Counted from the first letter of the stretch, positions 1-8,415 are shown. The stretch is DNA of 64,000 bases from Clostridia bacterium (GCA_016292635.1 JAEDIC010000007.1:1-64000), one strand, 5' to 3'. Translations and numbers: made by a program. Notes: generated from the sequence alone by a model not told the origin.

Positions 1-148
1 TTTGCCTCTCGCATTCGCTCCCGGGCGGCAAAACCCGCAAAGTACGAAAACCTCTAGGTTTTCATCCGTTCTGACGCACATGTCGTCAGAGCCGGATTGA
101 ACATAAGGGGCTGCGCCCCTTATCAACCCCGGGGTTTTTGACAGCCAG
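1..148. repeat. Structured intergenic element, copy A (cut by window edge)
   Basis: Nearly the reverse complement of the intact copy at 47537-47735. Shared landmarks are the CCGGGCGGCAAAACCCG block, the GACGCACATGTCGTC palindrome, the GGGGCTGCGCCCC hairpin and the terminal GGGGTTTTTGACA. The right end sits directly against a terminator hairpin (149-170), as in the intact copies. If it has the usual length of about 198 bp, roughly 50 bp lie outside the window. Confidence 0.85.
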
Positions 149-176
149 AAAGGCTCCCGATGGAGCCTTTTATCTT
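149..176 (+). terminator. Rho-independent terminator bordering element copy A
   Basis: Hairpin AAAGGCTCC, loop CGAT, GGAGCCTTT, followed by a T-rich tract. By analogy with copies C and D, this should be one of two identical terminators flanking the element. The gene it serves lies to the left of the window. Confidence 0.75.
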
Positions 177-202
177 TTATGTTTTATTGTATAACTGTAT
201 AA

Positions 203-237
203 CAAAAACAAAACAACTCCCGAAAACGGAAGTTGTT
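203..237 (-). terminator. Terminator of the tRNA-Glu gene
   Basis: On the minus strand the stem ACAACTTCCG, loop TTTT, CGGGAGTTGT is followed by a T-rich run. It begins about 6 nt downstream of the tRNA 3' end. Confidence 0.8.
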
Positions 238-242
238 TTGTT

Positions 243-318
243 TGGCACCCGGTAGGGGAGTCGAACCCCTGTTCCCGCCGTGAGAGGGCGGTGTCCTAGG
301 CCACTAGACGAACCGAGC
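243..318 (-). tRNA. tRNA-Glu (anticodon CTC)
   Basis: On the minus strand this 76-nt stretch folds as a cloverleaf. The acceptor stem is GCTCGGT with ACCGGGT. The anticodon stem CCGCC/GGCGG encloses the loop CTCTCAC, giving anticodon CTC, which reads GAG. The T-loop GGTTCGACTCC is present. The 3' CCA is encoded. A strong terminator follows immediately. Confidence 0.96.
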
Positions 319-437
319 ACATAAGCTACGCATTCCATTATACAGCTTTTTTTTGAGATGTCAATAATTTTTTTGCCGTATTTTGCATTGGCGATAATGG
401 TGAATATGGAGGGGCTTTTCGTTCTGCGGGTATGTGG

Positions 438-443
438 TATAAT
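438..443 (+). promoter_or_regulatory. Extended -10 box for the LysE-type gene
   Basis: TGGTATAAT gives a perfect -10 hexamer with a TGn extension; the -35 is weak. Transcription would start near 450, which rules out the upstream in-frame ATG at 446 and supports the start at 479. Confidence 0.6.
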
Positions 444-478
444 ATATGAAACAACACTTTTTCAGGAGAAATTTTCAT

Positions 479-1075
479 ATGAATTATGCGCCGATGCTGG
501 TGTATGTGCTTGTGGCCTGCATCACCCCCGGACCAAACAATATAATGTGTATGTATCTGGGCGCCAATTACGGCTTTAAGGGCACAAGGAAGTTTATGAT
601 AGCCAGCAGCATAAGCTTTATGGTAAAAATGCTGCTTTGCGGCGGACTGAACCTTGCCCTTGCGGAGGTTATACCTGCCGCGGTGCCATATGTAAAATGG
701 ATAGGCGCGGCGTATATGCTGTATCTTGCTCTACATATGCTGCATGAGGGATTTCGAGCTCAGCCAGAGGAAGATGACGACGGTATTGAGGGCGGGGAAT
801 CCACCTATAAGAGCGGAATACTGCTTCAGTGCCTGAATATCAAGAGCTGGATATTCGCTCTAAGCCTGTTTTCCATATACGTTGTGCCCTACGATACTAC
901 CTTCAGGGCGGTGCTCATAGGTACGGGAATAGCCACCGCCGCCATGATAGCGAGCACGCTGCTGTGGGCAGCTTTCGGCAGCGCCATTCGCGGGATATAC
1001 AGGCGGCATATCAGGTTTTTCAGCGTGCTGATGGCGGCGTCCCTTGTATGGTGTGCCGTTACAGCGGTAATGTAA
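479..1075 (+). CDS. LysE/RhtB-family amino-acid exporter
   Basis: 198-residue hydrophobic protein of the usual LysE/RhtB length, with about six membrane segments. The N-terminal motif TPGPNNIMCMYLGANYG is the family signature. Members export amino acids or their derivatives (lysine, homoserine, threonine, cysteine or O-acetylserine); the substrate cannot be read from sequence. An acidic cytoplasmic loop (EEDDDGIEGGE) separates the two halves. The ATG at 479 has an AGGAG about 11 nt upstream. A longer in-frame start at 446 lies at or before the predicted transcription start and is less likely. The nicotinamidase-like gene follows 31 bp later on the same strand. Confidence 0.85.
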   Translation: MNYAPMLVYVLVACITPGPNNIMCMYLGANYGFKGTRKFMIASSISFMVKMLLCGGLNLALAEVIPAAVPYVKWIGAAYMLYLALHMLHEGFRAQPEEDDDGIEGGESTYKSGILLQCLNIKSWIFALSLFSIYVVPYDTTFRAVLIGTGIATAAMIASTLLWAAFGSAIRGIYRRHIRFFSVLMAASLVWCAVTAVM

Positions 1076-1106
1076 TGAATTGTTGTTTTATAGGAGGAAG
1101 ACTCGC

Positions 1107-1634
1107 ATGAAAAAGCTTCTCGTGGTTATCGATTATCAGAATGACTTTGTAAACGGAACTCTTGGGTTTGACGGGGCGGAAAAGCTGGATGGTCCAATAG
1201 CGGAACGCATACGCCAATACCGTGCCGAAGGCCATGACGTGGTCTTCACCCGTGATACCCATTATAAGGATTACCTTAATACCCAGGAGGGCAAAAAGCT
1301 TCCCGTGGTGCATTGTGTAAAGGACACCCCCGGCTGGCAGATATTCGGCGAGACCGCAAAGGAAGTGCAGGAGGGGGACACCGTGATAGATAAACCCACA
1401 TTCGGAAGCATGGCCCTGGGGGAATTTGCGATAGAGGGCGGATATGACGAGGTTGAGCTGGTAGGCCTTGTGTCAAATATTTGCGTTATGACCAACGCCG
1501 CCATACTAAAGACCGCCCTGCCCGAGGCTGTGGTAACCGTAAACGCCGCCCTTACTGCCTCACACGATGCGGATATGAACGCCAAAGCCCTTGACATTAT
1601 GGAAGGCATACAGGTAAACGTCATAAACAGATAA
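1107..1634 (+). CDS. Isochorismatase-family cysteine hydrolase (nicotinamidase-like)
   Basis: 175 residues with the whole cysteine hydrolase fold. The catalytic triad is visible as Asp9 (VIDYQNDF), Lys96 (IDKPTFG) and Cys126 (GLVSNICVMTNA). The RDTH segment at 49-52 fits the metal-binding region of nicotinamidases, so nicotinamide to nicotinate in NAD salvage is a fair guess, but the family also hydrolyses isochorismate and other amides or vinyl ethers. The start is set by TAGGAGG about 9 nt before the ATG. A nitroreductase begins 13 bp after the stop, so the two are probably cotranscribed. Confidence 0.85.
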   Translation: MKKLLVVIDYQNDFVNGTLGFDGAEKLDGPIAERIRQYRAEGHDVVFTRDTHYKDYLNTQEGKKLPVVHCVKDTPGWQIFGETAKEVQEGDTVIDKPTFGSMALGEFAIEGGYDEVELVGLVSNICVMTNAAILKTALPEAVVTVNAALTASHDADMNAKALDIMEGIQVNVINR

Positions 1635-1647
1635 GGTGGAAAAAGCC

Positions 1648-2172
1648 ATGACCAACTCCGTACTGGAAGCATTGAAAAACAGGCGCAGCATACGAAAATA
1701 CAAGCCGGAGCAGATAACCGACGAGGAGCTGAACGCCGTGCTGGAGGCGGGAACATTCGCCCCCACCGGCATGAACCGCCAGTCTCCCCTTATGGTTGTG
1801 GTGCAGGATAAGGAAACCATCGCTAAAATGTCCCGCATGAACGCCGCCGTGATGGGCAAGCTGGATGCCGACCCGTTTTACGGCGCGCCAACGGTGATAA
1901 TTGTTCTTGGGGACAGGGAAAACTACAACGGATTTGCTGACGGATGTCTCGTGATGGGCAACCTTATGAACGCGGCATACAGCATCGGCCTTGGCTCCTG
2001 TTGGATAAACCGTGCCCGCGAGGTGTTTGATACCGCCGAGGGCAGGGAGCTGCTTAGAGCTTGGGGAATAGAGGACAAGTACATCGGCGTGGGCAACTGC
2101 GTTCTGGGCTATCCGGACTGTTCCCATCCTGCCGCCGCTCCCCGAAAGGAAGGCTATGTTATCCGGGTATAA
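1648..2172 (+). CDS. Nitroreductase-family flavoprotein
   Basis: 174-residue FMN-dependent oxidoreductase of the nitroreductase fold. The N-terminal RRSIRKYKPEQIT motif binds the FMN phosphate, and the GLGSCWINR segment is typical of the middle of the family. Short members such as this reduce nitro compounds, quinones or flavins with NAD(P)H; the physiological substrate is unknown. AAGGTGGA precedes the ATG at 1648. A GTG at 1636 would add four residues but lies inside that Shine-Dalgarno. The last 14 bases overlap the end of feoB on the other strand, so no terminator separates these convergent genes. Confidence 0.85.
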   Translation: MTNSVLEALKNRRSIRKYKPEQITDEELNAVLEAGTFAPTGMNRQSPLMVVVQDKETIAKMSRMNAAVMGKLDADPFYGAPTVIIVLGDRENYNGFADGCLVMGNLMNAAYSIGLGSCWINRAREVFDTAEGRELLRAWGIEDKYIGVGNCVLGYPDCSHPAAAPRKEGYVIRV

Positions 2173-4192
2173 TAAGCCTTGCCGCCATATTGAACAATAA
2201 GCACAGCGTCATGCCCATGAGGGTGGGCGTTATCAGGGAGACCAGAGTCCATTTGAGGCTGCCGGTCTCCTTCTTTATGGTGAGGCAGGTGGTGGCGCAG
2301 GGCCAGTGCATAAGGGAAAACAGCAGCATGGATACGGCGGTGGTCCAGCTCCAGCCGTTTTGCAGCAGCAGTGCCCTAAGCTCCGACAGGCTGGAATAGT
2401 CGACAAGCGTACCCTCCGTCATATATGCCATAAGCATAACGGGTATGACTATCTCGTTTGCGGGGAAGCCCAGCACGAAGGCCATGAGTATAACTCCATC
2501 CAGCCCCAGCATATGGGCGAACGGGTCCAGAAATCCTGCGCAAAGGCTGAGAAGGGATGCGCCCTTTATAGTAATATTAGCCATCAGCCATATGATAAGC
2601 CCCGCAGGGGCGGCGGCGGATACTGCCCTGCCCAATACGAATACCGTCCTGTCCAGCACAGAGCGGACTATTACCTTTCCAACCTGGGGCGGGCGGTATG
2701 GGGGCAGTTCAAGGGTAAAGGAGGTGGGTATGCCCCTGAGCATGGTGGCGGACAGCAGCCGGGACACTAAAAGCGTCATCAGTATGCCAAGGAGTATGAC
2801 TCCCGTAAGCAGCAGCGCAGAGGTCACCGAGGCGGCAAAGGTGCCGGATGCGGATACGAAGAACATGGATATTATGGCGATAAGTGTGGGGAAGCGGCCA
2901 TTGCAGGGCACGAAGCTGTTTGTGATGATGGCGATAAGCCGCTCACGGGGGGAATCTATTATGCGGCAGCCGGTAACGCCAACGGCGTTGCAGCCAAAGC
3001 CCATGCACATGGTAAGCGCCTGCTTGCCGCAGGCTTTGCAGCCCTTGAAGCACCTGTCCAGATTGAATGCCACCCGGGGAAGATACCCAAGATCCTCAAG
3101 GAGGGTAAACATGGGGAAGAATATTGCCATTGGGGGCAGCATCACCGCAACCACCCATGCAACCACCCGGTATATTCCAAGCAGCGGCATTTCATACAGC
3201 CATGGGGGCAGAGCTGTGCCCCGGCAGATGGTAAGCAGCTTATCCTGAAAACCAAACAGCACCCTGCTCAAAAGCTGAGAAGGACAGTTTGCCCCGGTGA
3301 TGGTAAGCCACAGTATGACCGCCAGCATACACAGCATGGCGGGGAATCCCAGCAGAGGTCCAGTAAGCAGCTTATCTATGCGCCTGTCCCGGGCAAATGA
3401 ACCGCACTCCCGCTTTACGGTATCACTGCATATATCATGGGCAATGGAGGATATGACGGCGGTGATATCGTCGCTTATGCGCTGAATGTGAAAGCCCTTC
3501 TGCTCAAGGGCGCGATGCTGAGCCTCCAGCCGTTTTCGCAGGAGAAGGTCCGCGTCTTCCGGGGGAATAGTGCCGTCCAGCAGCCGCAGCGCGGAGTATT
3601 TCCGCCGCACTTTGTCTTTGGCAGGGATAAGGGGAATAAGCTCCCGTACGGCATCTTCTATGTCCTTCGGATAGGTAGGGCGAAGGGGCGTGTTTTCCGC
3701 CGCAAGGGCTTTTTCCATGGCGGGCAGCAGCTGCTTGGGTCCCTCCTTTGAGCGGGCGGTAAGGCCGATAACAGGTACTCCCAGCCTGTGGGCAAGGCGG
3801 GGAAGGTCTATTGATATACCGTTGCGCCTTGCCTCGTCCATAAGGTTTACGCATACCAGAACACGGTCTGTTATCTCCATGGTTTGCAGCACAAGGTTCA
3901 GGTTGCGCTCAAGGCAGGTGGCGTCGCATACCACTATGGTCAGATTCGCCTCTCCGGACAGTATATAGTCCCGGGCCACCTCCTCCTCGGCGGAGTGGGC
4001 CATCAGGGAATAACAGCCGGGCAGGTCTATTACACGGTATGCCCTGCCGTTATGCTCAAAGTATCCCTCCGCCTGGGCTACGGTCTTTCCGGGCCAGTTT
4101 CCGGTGTGCTGGCGCATGCCTGTAAGGCCGTTGAAAAGGGTGCTTTTGCCAACGTTCGGGTTGCCCATGAGGGCGATGGTCACGATATCCAT
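2159..4192 (-). CDS. feoB: Ferrous iron transport protein B
   Basis: 677-residue FeoB: an N-terminal GTPase domain followed by a polytopic membrane domain. G1 is GNPNVGKST (about residues 10-18), G3 is DLPG and G4 is NLMD. The membrane part carries the two Gate repeats and the conserved GFGCNAVGV segment. It imports Fe(II) across the membrane, typical of anaerobes. The ATG at 4192 is preferred; an adjacent GTG at 4195 is also possible. A GGAGG lies about 12 nt upstream. feoA ends four bases before, so the two are translationally close and clearly one operon. Confidence 0.95.
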   Translation of the reverse strand: MDIVTIALMGNPNVGKSTLFNGLTGMRQHTGNWPGKTVAQAEGYFEHNGRAYRVIDLPGCYSLMAHSAEEEVARDYILSGEANLTIVVCDATCLERNLNLVLQTMEITDRVLVCVNLMDEARRNGISIDLPRLAHRLGVPVIGLTARSKEGPKQLLPAMEKALAAENTPLRPTYPKDIEDAVRELIPLIPAKDKVRRKYSALRLLDGTIPPEDADLLLRKRLEAQHRALEQKGFHIQRISDDITAVISSIAHDICSDTVKRECGSFARDRRIDKLLTGPLLGFPAMLCMLAVILWLTITGANCPSQLLSRVLFGFQDKLLTICRGTALPPWLYEMPLLGIYRVVAWVVAVMLPPMAIFFPMFTLLEDLGYLPRVAFNLDRCFKGCKACGKQALTMCMGFGCNAVGVTGCRIIDSPRERLIAIITNSFVPCNGRFPTLIAIISMFFVSASGTFAASVTSALLLTGVILLGILMTLLVSRLLSATMLRGIPTSFTLELPPYRPPQVGKVIVRSVLDRTVFVLGRAVSAAAPAGLIIWLMANITIKGASLLSLCAGFLDPFAHMLGLDGVILMAFVLGFPANEIVIPVMLMAYMTEGTLVDYSSLSELRALLLQNGWSWTTAVSMLLFSLMHWPCATTCLTIKKETGSLKWTLVSLITPTLMGMTLCLLFNMAARLIIPG

Positions 4193-4196
4193 CACG

Positions 4197-4427
4197 CTAT
4201 TTACCCTCCACCATTACGGACGCCGCATCCTCACGGCGCAGGGCTATAACAGCTCCCTTTATAAGGTATGCCGCAGGATCGCCCAGAGGGCTTTTCATAA
4301 GGCATTCCACCTCCGCCCCTTCCACAAAACCAATGTCCCTAAGCCTTCTTCTTATGCTCCCCTGGGAATACATACCTGACACCACCGCAATGTCTCCGGG
4401 AGAAATATCGCACAACCTGCGCCCCAT
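4197..4427 (-). CDS. feoA: Ferrous iron transport protein A
   Basis: 76-residue SH3-like FeoA domain protein (GDIAVVSGM, RRRLRDIGFVEGAEVE, LIKGAVIALRREDA). FeoA is a small cytoplasmic partner thought to modulate FeoB. The start at 4427 follows GGAGG at a good distance; upstream in-frame codons reaching 4520 are less likely to be translated. Ends four bases before feoB. The degenerate structured element (copy B) begins about 80 bp upstream, in the likely promoter region. No Fur or DtxR box could be assigned with confidence. Confidence 0.9.
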   Translation of the reverse strand: MGRRLCDISPGDIAVVSGMYSQGSIRRRLRDIGFVEGAEVECLMKSPLGDPAAYLIKGAVIALRREDAASVMVEGK

Positions 4428-4507
4428 ACCGATCGCCTCCGTTGCTTCAATGGAATTACACACAATATGATATTCCACACGGATACCTTCTGTTACAGCA
4501 GGCTTTT

Positions 4508-4684
4508 GTGAAAAGGGCATGTTCGTTTTTTACGAGAATGCGGGTTTTGACTCTCGCCCCCGAGGTTTCCGGGCGGCAAAACCTGCAGGAAACCAAAGCC
4601 TATGGCTTTGTTCCGTTTTTGCCGCGCATATCTCCAAAACGGATTGAAGTCAATGGCTGCGGCCCTTGACAATCCCGAAATTTA
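4508..4684. repeat. Structured intergenic element, degenerate copy B
   Basis: Same orientation as copy A and alignable along its length. Shared blocks include GGGTTTTGACTCTCGC, CCGGGCGGCAAAACC, GTTCCGTTTTTGCCGCGCAT, CGGATTGAA and a TGCGGCCC remnant of the GC-rich hairpin. It is about 20 bp shorter than the intact copies and has lost the clean ends. An AGGCCGT/ACGGCCT hairpin lies just to its right (about 4693-4719), but no second copy of that hairpin is seen on the left. Confidence 0.65.
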
Positions 4685-4739
4685 CAGCACAAAGGCCGTA
4701 CCGAAATGGGACGGCCTCTGATGTGCGTTGGTTATTTGT

Positions 4740-4870
4740 TTATAAGATATTTGGCTTTTTCATAGTCGTTCCTGTGAACGAAAGCGGCGTATTAACAGGA
4801 GTAATCGGGATTCCGGCCAAAGGAACTTCTGCGGCCTCTTTAAAAACCTACGGTAAGCATATACGCTCTC
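4740..4870 (-). other. Unexplained folded intergenic stretch downstream of the ACT-domain gene
   Basis: The 4685-4916 gap has no convincing gene. Nested inverted repeats occur on either strand: TTTGGC near 4749 with GCCAAA near 4817, enclosing CCTGT with ACAGG. An alternative pairing of GTTCCT with AGGAAC also exists. This could be a small RNA or a complex 3' end of the thrC operon. No known RNA family was recognised. Confidence 0.3.
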
Positions 4871-4916
4871 CCCTGCGCTACGGAGCCTTTGTTATGATAC
4901 TGTTTTGCATCAACGC

Positions 4917-5354
4917 CTATTCTATTGCAACAAGTTTAGCGTTGCGCACTCCCTTCAGGGTCATCAGATGGGAAACGATGGCCTCGGTGGGAACGGATAT
5001 ATTGGTCATATCCACCGACAGCACAACGCTTGCCATGCCGTGTATGGGCAGGCTCTGGGTGATGGTCAGTATATTTGCGCCCATTCCGGAGAAATCGTTG
5101 AGCACCTCGCTGAGTATGCCCTGCTCGTGGGACAGCATCATGGAGAACACTGCCTTCTTGCAGGCGGTGTCGTCGCTGGGGGAGAAAATGTAATCCTTGT
5201 ACTTATAATAGGTACTGCGGGATATGCCAACCAGCTTTACCGCCTCACTTACTTCCCGCACCCGGCCTTCCCTGAGCATATTGCGGGCTTCAACTACCTT
5301 TTCGTAATAGTCCGGCAGTATCCGCTTGTCTACTATGAGATAATTGCTCTGCAT
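4917..5354 (-). CDS. ACT domain-containing protein, PheB type (UPF0735)
   Basis: 145 residues. An N-terminal helix-turn-helix-like part (about 1-60, with VSEAVKLVGISRSTYYKYKD) is joined to a C-terminal ACT domain (about 68-143). ACT domains bind amino acids and allosterically control metabolic enzymes. This architecture matches the PheB/UPF0735 family, often found beside hom, thrB or pheA genes. It is the last gene of the thrC operon, 11 bp after the mutase-like gene, so a sensing role in threonine or aromatic amino-acid synthesis is inferred. Confidence 0.85.
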   Translation of the reverse strand: MQSNYLIVDKRILPDYYEKVVEARNMLREGRVREVSEAVKLVGISRSTYYKYKDYIFSPSDDTACKKAVFSMMLSHEQGILSEVLNDFSGMGANILTITQSLPIHGMASVVLSVDMTNISVPTEAIVSHLMTLKGVRNAKLVAIE

Positions 5355-5365
5355 TTACTGTCCTC

Positions 5366-6580
5366 CTAAAAGTTAAGCTCGGTAAACCGCTTCATAAGGG
5401 TATGACCCTCGGGGATGTACAATCCGGTGGCTGCGGCGGAGGCTTCGGTATAAACTTCCGGGCCTGTATACGCCTTATCGCTTCTGTACAGTACGAAAGG
5501 AACGGGGTCGGCGGAGTGGGTGCGTATCTCAATGGGGGTGGGATGATCCGGCAGCAGCATTATGGCGAAATCCTCGCCGGATTTTTCAAGCTCCTCTGTA
5601 AGATAGCCCAGAATATACCTGTCTATGGCCTCGATGGCGTCTATCTTGCATTGTATGTCGCCTGCGTGGCCGCTTTCATCCGGCGCTTCCACGTGGATGT
5701 ATACCAGGTCTATATCGCCTTTAAGCAGTTCAAGGGCTTTTCTTCCCTTCGCAGAAAAGTCGGTGCGCTTGGCGCCGGTTGCGCCCTCAACATAGGGCGC
5801 CTCCATGCCGGCGCATATGCCAAGGCCCTTGATAAGGTCAACCGCGCATACAACGCCGCCTTTCAGTCCGTAAAGCTCCCTGAACGGGACGAGGGCGGGC
5901 TTTGTGCCCTCTCCCCAGAACCAGCAGGTATTGGCGGGGTTTTCGCCCCTTGCCATGCGGGCAAGGTTTATGGGGTGGTCCTTAAGCAGCTCATGGGAGC
6001 GCAGAATGAAGTCCGTAAGTCTTTCGCCGTAGCGGCCCCTGGGCAGGCAGCCCCTTACGGGCTTGCCGGTTATGTCGTGGGGAGGGGTAAGGTCTGTGCC
6101 CACTTCCGCATTCCTTATAACCAGGCAGTGGCGGTAGCTTATGCCGGGATAAAGCCGCATATCCTCGGTATTGAGATGGTCCGCAATGTACTGAACAAGC
6201 TCCCGGCCCTCCTCAGTGGGTATTTCATCGGAGGAGTAGTCTACCATGGTCTTGTCCAGATAATCCGGCTCATCGGACACGGTGGATATGTTGCACCGTA
6301 TGGCAATATCGTTGGGTCCAAGGTCAATGCCCATGCTGACCGCTTCCAGCGGGGAACGGCCCCGGTAATATATGGCGGGGTCATAGCCCATTACCGCAAG
6401 GTTCGCTATATCCGACTGGGGGCGCATACCCTGGGGAATGGTGCTTGCGGTGCCGCATACGCCCCGGCGGGCGAGGGTATCCATATTGGGTTTGTACGCC
6501 GCCTCCATGGGGGTTCTGTTGCCAAGTTCCTGTATGGGCCTGTCAGCCATGCCGTCGCAGAGCAGTACGATGTATTTCAT
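5366..6580 (-). CDS. Cofactor-independent phosphoglycerate mutase family protein (candidate homoserine kinase)
   Basis: 404 residues of the archaeal-type (ApgM) alkaline-phosphatase-fold family. Metal and catalytic residues are visible: Asp9 in VLLCDGMADRP, Ser56 in RPQSDIANLAVMGYDP, HVEAPDESGHAGD, and LLPDHPTP. In glycolysis such enzymes interconvert 3- and 2-phosphoglycerate. Here the gene lies between thrC (18 bp upstream) and an ACT-domain gene. No GHMP-type homoserine kinase is in the window. Members of this family in such neighbourhoods have been proposed to make O-phosphohomoserine; that role is an inference from context. Confidence 0.8.
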   Translation of the reverse strand: MKYIVLLCDGMADRPIQELGNRTPMEAAYKPNMDTLARRGVCGTASTIPQGMRPQSDIANLAVMGYDPAIYYRGRSPLEAVSMGIDLGPNDIAIRCNISTVSDEPDYLDKTMVDYSSDEIPTEEGRELVQYIADHLNTEDMRLYPGISYRHCLVIRNAEVGTDLTPPHDITGKPVRGCLPRGRYGERLTDFILRSHELLKDHPINLARMARGENPANTCWFWGEGTKPALVPFRELYGLKGGVVCAVDLIKGLGICAGMEAPYVEGATGAKRTDFSAKGRKALELLKGDIDLVYIHVEAPDESGHAGDIQCKIDAIEAIDRYILGYLTEELEKSGEDFAIMLLPDHPTPIEIRTHSADPVPFVLYRSDKAYTGPEVYTEASAAATGLYIPEGHTLMKRFTELNF

Positions 6581-6598
6581 GGGCGTATTTCCTTTCCT

Positions 6599-8083
6599 TT
6601 ATCCAATAAACCCCTTTGAGATGAAGCTGCGCATATTTGCCGGGGGAATGGAGCCGATAAAGCGCTCCCCGGCGTCCTTAAGCCCTGCGAGGCCCTGAGG
6701 CGGAGTAAGGCCGGATATTTTCGCCACCCTGTCCAGCAGTTCAAACTCACCGCCGGAGCAGTCTGCATCCAGCGCCTTAAGTACGCTCAGAGGGAACTTG
6801 AACGGGCTGGCAGTGGAGGCGATAACGGTGGGAGTTGCGTCGCCTGTGCGGGCCCTGTATGCGTCGTATACGTTTATGGCAACGGCGGTATGGGGGTCGG
6901 CAAGATAGCCGCTCCCGGCAAATACCCTCTTTATGGTATCCGCCGCCATTGCGTCATCTGCAAAGCCGCAGTCGAATCTGGCCTGTATTGCCTGCTTAAG
7001 GGAATCGCTTACCTGATATTTTCCTTCCTTTGACAGGGAGGACATATAGCCCTTTACCTCAGCGGAACTGCCGCATTCTATATACAGCAGCCGCTCAAGG
7101 TTGGAGGATATGAGTATATCCATTGAGGGGGAGGTGGTAAGGTAGAAGGGACGATTGCGGTCGTATACGCCGGTGGAGATGAAATCCGTCAGCACGTTGT
7201 TGCTGTTTGAGGCGCAGATAAATCTATTTACCGGCAGGCCGCATATCTCGGCAATGCGGGCGGCAAGTATATTGCCAAAGTTGCCTGTGGGAACGCAGAT
7301 ATTCACGGGCTGGCCTGCTGAAACTTCGCCGGAATTCACAAGGTCGCAGTATGCGGAGAAGTAGTATGCCACCTGAGGAACAAGACGGCCCCAGTTTATG
7401 GAGTTTGCGGAGGAAAGGCGAAGGCCCGCCTTAAGAAGCTCGGCGTTGTATTCGGCGTCTGTGAATATGGCTTTAACGCCGGTCTGGGCGTCGTCAAAGT
7501 TGCCGTCAACGGCGGTTACCAGTACGTTTTTGCCCTTCTGGGTGGTCATCTGCAGCTTTTGTATGGGGCTGGTGCCGCCGTTGGGGTAGAATACGCATAT
7601 TTTTGTGCCCTCCACATCTGCGAAGCCCTCAAGGGCAGCCTTGCCGGTATCGCCGGAGGTAGCCACCAGTATGACGATATCCTCGTTTACGCCGTTTTTC
7701 CTTGCGGAGGCGGTGAGCAGGTAGGGAAGCATCTGCAGTGCGAAATCCTTGAACGCGGAGGTGGGCCCATGAAACAGCTCCAGTATATGGGCGGAATCCG
7801 ACAGCTTTACCACCGGGGCGGCAACCGTACCGAACTTTGCCCTGGAATAGGCCGCGCTGGCATAGCTGTCAAGCTCTTCGGCGCTGAAATCCCCAAGAAA
7901 AGCGCCCATGACCATGGCGGCACGCTCAGGATAGCCCTGCTTTGCCATGGCGGAGATGTCGTCGGAAGAAAACCGGGGATAGCTTTCCGGCAGGAATAAG
8001 CCGCCGTCGGGGGAAATACCGGCCAGTATGGCTTGGGAAGCGGATACGGAAACACCGCTGTCGCGGGTGCAGGTGTATTTCAT
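6599..8083 (-). CDS. thrC: Threonine synthase
   Basis: 494 residues, the length of the long ThrC type. It converts O-phosphohomoserine to threonine with pyridoxal phosphate. The PLP lysine is Lys112 in HGPTSAFKDFALQ. The VATSGDTGKAALEGF motif and FPTGNFGN-like segment (CVPTGNFGNILAAR) bind the cofactor phosphate. First gene of a three-gene minus-strand operon, with a good promoter about 40 bp upstream. No threonine leader or T-box was seen before it. Confidence 0.95.
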   Translation of the reverse strand: MKYTCTRDSGVSVSASQAILAGISPDGGLFLPESYPRFSSDDISAMAKQGYPERAAMVMGAFLGDFSAEELDSYASAAYSRAKFGTVAAPVVKLSDSAHILELFHGPTSAFKDFALQMLPYLLTASARKNGVNEDIVILVATSGDTGKAALEGFADVEGTKICVFYPNGGTSPIQKLQMTTQKGKNVLVTAVDGNFDDAQTGVKAIFTDAEYNAELLKAGLRLSSANSINWGRLVPQVAYYFSAYCDLVNSGEVSAGQPVNICVPTGNFGNILAARIAEICGLPVNRFICASNSNNVLTDFISTGVYDRNRPFYLTTSPSMDILISSNLERLLYIECGSSAEVKGYMSSLSKEGKYQVSDSLKQAIQARFDCGFADDAMAADTIKRVFAGSGYLADPHTAVAINVYDAYRARTGDATPTVIASTASPFKFPLSVLKALDADCSGGEFELLDRVAKISGLTPPQGLAGLKDAGERFIGSIPPANMRSFISKGFIG

Positions 8084-8119
8084 AGGTGATCCTCCATGGA
8101 TAATCGTAACAATGGAATG

Positions 8120-8148
8120 ATTATACGATGTTTACATAATAAATACAA
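8120..8148 (-). promoter_or_regulatory. Promoter of the thrC operon
   Basis: On the minus strand TTGTAT, 17 bp and TATAAT. The -10 occupies 8120-8125 and the -35 8143-8148. Transcription would start near 8113, leaving a leader of about 30 nt. Confidence 0.75.
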
Positions 8149-8309
8149 GTGTTTTTATTTTAAGGACACAAATAAATTTAACGCGGGGTGATATGTAATA
8201 AAATATATGTGTATACAATTTAAGGAATCTGCGCGGGAGGAATAAAAGAGCCAGAAAAGTCAGGGAAAATGCGGCAAAAATATGCATGCTCTCCGCCCCG
8301 CCGCCGCTA

Positions 8310-8338
8310 TTGACTTTATGTGTAAAATGATGCAAAAT
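8310..8338 (+). promoter_or_regulatory. Promoter for the ADP-ribosylglycohydrolase/BMP gene group
   Basis: TTGACT (8310-8315), 17 bp and CAAAAT (8333-8338). The -35 is good and the -10 weak. The rest of the 8084-8415 gap between divergent genes is AT-rich and holds no recognisable gene. Confidence 0.5.
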
Positions 8339-8415
8339 GTTAACATAAGAATTGTAACATTAAAAGTATGTCTATAAGCAGGAAACACCAATAAAAACAA
8401 ACGGAGGTCGCGTTA

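Noticed and set aside
4666..5193. 175-codon plus-strand frame across the ACT-domain gene
   Set aside because: Antisense to the ACT-domain gene over most of its length, with no Shine-Dalgarno and no recognisable motif in the non-overlapping part.
8150..8340. Small minus-strand gene between thrC and the ADP-ribosylglycohydrolase gene
   Set aside because: No Shine-Dalgarno, no similarity to a known family, and it would cross the promoter region.
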